DNA from: CALREA01 sp041674865
Lineage (GTDB): Bacteria > Patescibacteriota > Gracilibacteria > UBA1369 > UBA12463
Direction of reading: 5' to 3'
Length of the DNA stretch: 7,363 nt
Assembly (NCBI GenBank): GCA_041674865.1
Contig: JBAYUX010000052.1
Span: forward strand, 1-7,363
Positions 6,277-7,363 of this stretch are shown piece by piece. Position numbers and translations under genes: made by a program. The notes beneath the pieces were generated by a model, which was given only the letters and a program-made list of their open reading frames with translations, was not told the DNA's origin and made no database searches. The first letter of the stretch is position 1, and the number at the start of each line of letters is the position of its first letter.

Positions 6277-6906
6277 ATGACACCTAAAAAGCTCTCAATT
6301 CCGGATTCAATCCTCTGTCTAGCGGCCGTAAAGTACGCAACTCAGGCTGAAATCGAGTCTATTATAAAGGATGGATTTGTAACTCTTGGCTGGAGCACAG
6401 TCCAGCAATTCCGGAAAATCCATGGAAATTTACCCTCTATATGCCACCACCATTTCATTGGACACCTTCAAAAGAATAAGGTGAATCAACTTATGGAGTC
6501 GGACATAGACCTTATACATAGTGTCGATAGTATCGAACTTTTGGAGAAAATAGATGCCGCAGCAAGTGCGAAGGGCAAGATTCAAAACGTACTCCTTCAA
6601 ATAAAGACCGATCCTACAAAAGAAGATGGATTCTCATACGAAGAGATTGATAGAACATTCCCTTCTCTTATAAAGAAGAGTTCAATCTGCATAAAAGGAC
6701 TCATGACCATTCCTCCAGCAGTAGATGATCCAGAAAAAAATCGACCTATATATAAGGAGATGAAAAGTTTCCAAAACGCTCTCGAGAAAAAATACGGAGT
6801 GCCATTCCCATATCTCTCTATGGGAATGAGCGATGATTATAAGATTGCTATTGAAGAAGGAGCGACGATAGTTCGTCTTGGACGAATACTTTTCGCAATG
6901 GTATAA
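6277..6906 (+). CDS. yggS: YggS/PLPBP-family pyridoxal phosphate homeostasis protein
   Basis: A 209-aa member of the YggS/PROSC family (alanine racemase N-terminal fold, single domain), which binds PLP and buffers it in the cytoplasm rather than acting as a known enzyme. The PLP lysine is Lys19 in CLAAVKYA. HFIGHLQKNK (59-68), LIHSVDS (79-85), GLMTIPP (141-147), the phosphate-binding SMGMSDDY (181-188) and EGATIVRLG (194-202) are all present. It is shorter than usual (about 225-235), mainly by a trimmed N-terminal helix before Lys19. The usual GENYVQE segment reads GWSTVQQ (38-44), so the conserved Asn and Glu are missing. The stop (TAA) overlaps the -10 of the next promoter, 53 nt before clpP. 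The link to translation genes is only positional. Confidence 0.93.
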   Translation: MTPKKLSIPDSILCLAAVKYATQAEIESIIKDGFVTLGWSTVQQFRKIHGNLPSICHHHFIGHLQKNKVNQLMESDIDLIHSVDSIELLEKIDAAASAKGKIQNVLLQIKTDPTKEDGFSYEEIDRTFPSLIKKSSICIKGLMTIPPAVDDPEKNRPIYKEMKSFQNALEKKYGVPFPYLSMGMSDDYKIAIEEGATIVRLGRILFAMV

Positions 6907-6907
6907 T
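6878..6907 (+). promoter_or_regulatory. clpP promoter at the end of yggS
   Basis: A perfect TATAAT (6902-6907) overlaps the yggS stop codon; TTGGAC (6878-6883) lies 18 nt upstream as a partial -35. The predicted start near 6914 gives a leader of about 46 nt. That leader has no GGAGG before the clpP ATG. Confidence 0.5.
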
Positions 6908-6959
6908 CACTTCGCTTCGACTACGATTCGAACCTCATTTATTTCCTCATTTTTAATCC

Positions 6960-7363
6960 ATGGCATTCGATCCTTTCCTGATTCCAAAAATCAGCAACAT
7001 TCTCGTTCCAACGGTTATTGAAAAAACAAGCTCTGGTGAGCGCGTCTATGATATCTATTCACTTCTTTTGAAGGAGCGAATTATTTTCTTGGGAACAGCT
7101 ATTGATGATAATGTCGCAAACACGATCATCGCGCAGCTCCTCTACCTTGAAAAGGAAAATCCAAAGAAGGACATCACGATGTACATTCAGAGTCCTGGTG
7201 GTCACGTAACGGCTGGCCTCGCCATCTACGATACGATGCAATCAATCGGACCAGATGTTCAGACGGTCTGCGTTGGGCTTGCTGCATCAATGGGATCGAT
7301 CATGCTCGCAGGTGGAACTGCTGGAAAGCGATATGCTCTTCCAAATTCTGAAGTCATGATTCA
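6960..7363 (+). CDS. clpP: ClpP, ATP-dependent Clp protease proteolytic subunit (3' end outside window)
   Basis: The first 134 codons of the self-compartmentalising serine protease that forms a double heptamer ring and degrades proteins fed by ClpX or ClpA/C. It opens MAFDPFLIPKISNILVPTVI, as family members do, and continues with SGERVYDIYSLLLKERIIFL, the oxyanion-hole SPGG (78-81), GLAASMGS with catalytic Ser110, and RYALPNSEVMI (125-134). The next codon begins CA, so the catalytic His of the MIHQP motif falls exactly at the cut; the Asp is beyond it. The residue after SPGG is His82, where Ser is usual. ATG at 6960 fits the family N-terminus; no Shine-Dalgarno is visible (TTTTTAATCC precedes it). 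Confidence 0.97.
   Translation, partial: MAFDPFLIPKISNILVPTVIEKTSSGERVYDIYSLLLKERIIFLGTAIDDNVANTIIAQLLYLEKENPKKDITMYIQSPGGHVTAGLAIYDTMQSIGPDVQTVCVGLAASMGSIMLAGGTAGKRYALPNSEVMI

Overview
The window looks like a piece of a Patescibacteria (Candidate Phyla Radiation) genome, perhaps a Peregrinibacteria-like lineage. The reasons are a compact 16S rRNA (about 1459 nt) that departs from universal primer sites, a Cys-rich ~513-aa protein of a type I remember mainly from CPR genomes, a TrmB-like regulator, and very short intergenic spaces. The genetic code appears standard. Long ORFs run without needing UGA read as glycine, so a Gracilibacteria/Absconditabacteria (SR1) code is not supported. The phylum call is inference and would be settled by placing the 16S in a tree.

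Layout from left to right: the last 44 codons of a plus-strand gene with a Tudor-like look (1-136); tRNA-Ala(GGC) on the minus strand (157-233); a minus-strand group of rsmE (16S m3U1498 methyltransferase), a VIT/CCC1-type iron/manganese transporter and the Cys-rich 513-aa protein (307-3278); a minus-strand TrmB-type regulator with its own terminator (3394-4158); then a minus-strand ribosomal unit read as 16S rRNA, spacer, tRNA-Ala(TGC), strong terminator (6057 down to 4253). A divergent promoter region separates the 16S from a plus-strand YggS/PLPBP-family gene (6277-6906) and the start of clpP (6960 to the window edge).

The main signals are in the ribosomal unit and in how translation starts. 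The 16S tail reads ACCTCTTTT where the usual form is ACCTCCTTA, so the CCUCC anti-Shine-Dalgarno core is altered. None of the visible gene starts has a clear GGAGG. Several have a -10-like hexamer only 6-14 nt before the ATG, which predicts leaderless or nearly leaderless mRNAs. The 16S is bracketed by a long complementary stem (31 pairs counted by eye), the classic RNase III processing geometry. The unit ends in a terminator right after tRNA-Ala with no 23S, so the rRNA genes are unlinked here. The rRNA promoter (TTGACT-17-TACAAT) carries an 8-7-8 inverted repeat over its -10 element. The VIT promoter carries a 14-bp palindrome in the same sort of position.

Functionally, RsmE and its target base U1498 are both present in the window. 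The Cys-rich protein keeps its repeated core but seems to have lost the zinc-binding cysteines at both ends. All functional calls come from motif recognition by eye; no database search was run.
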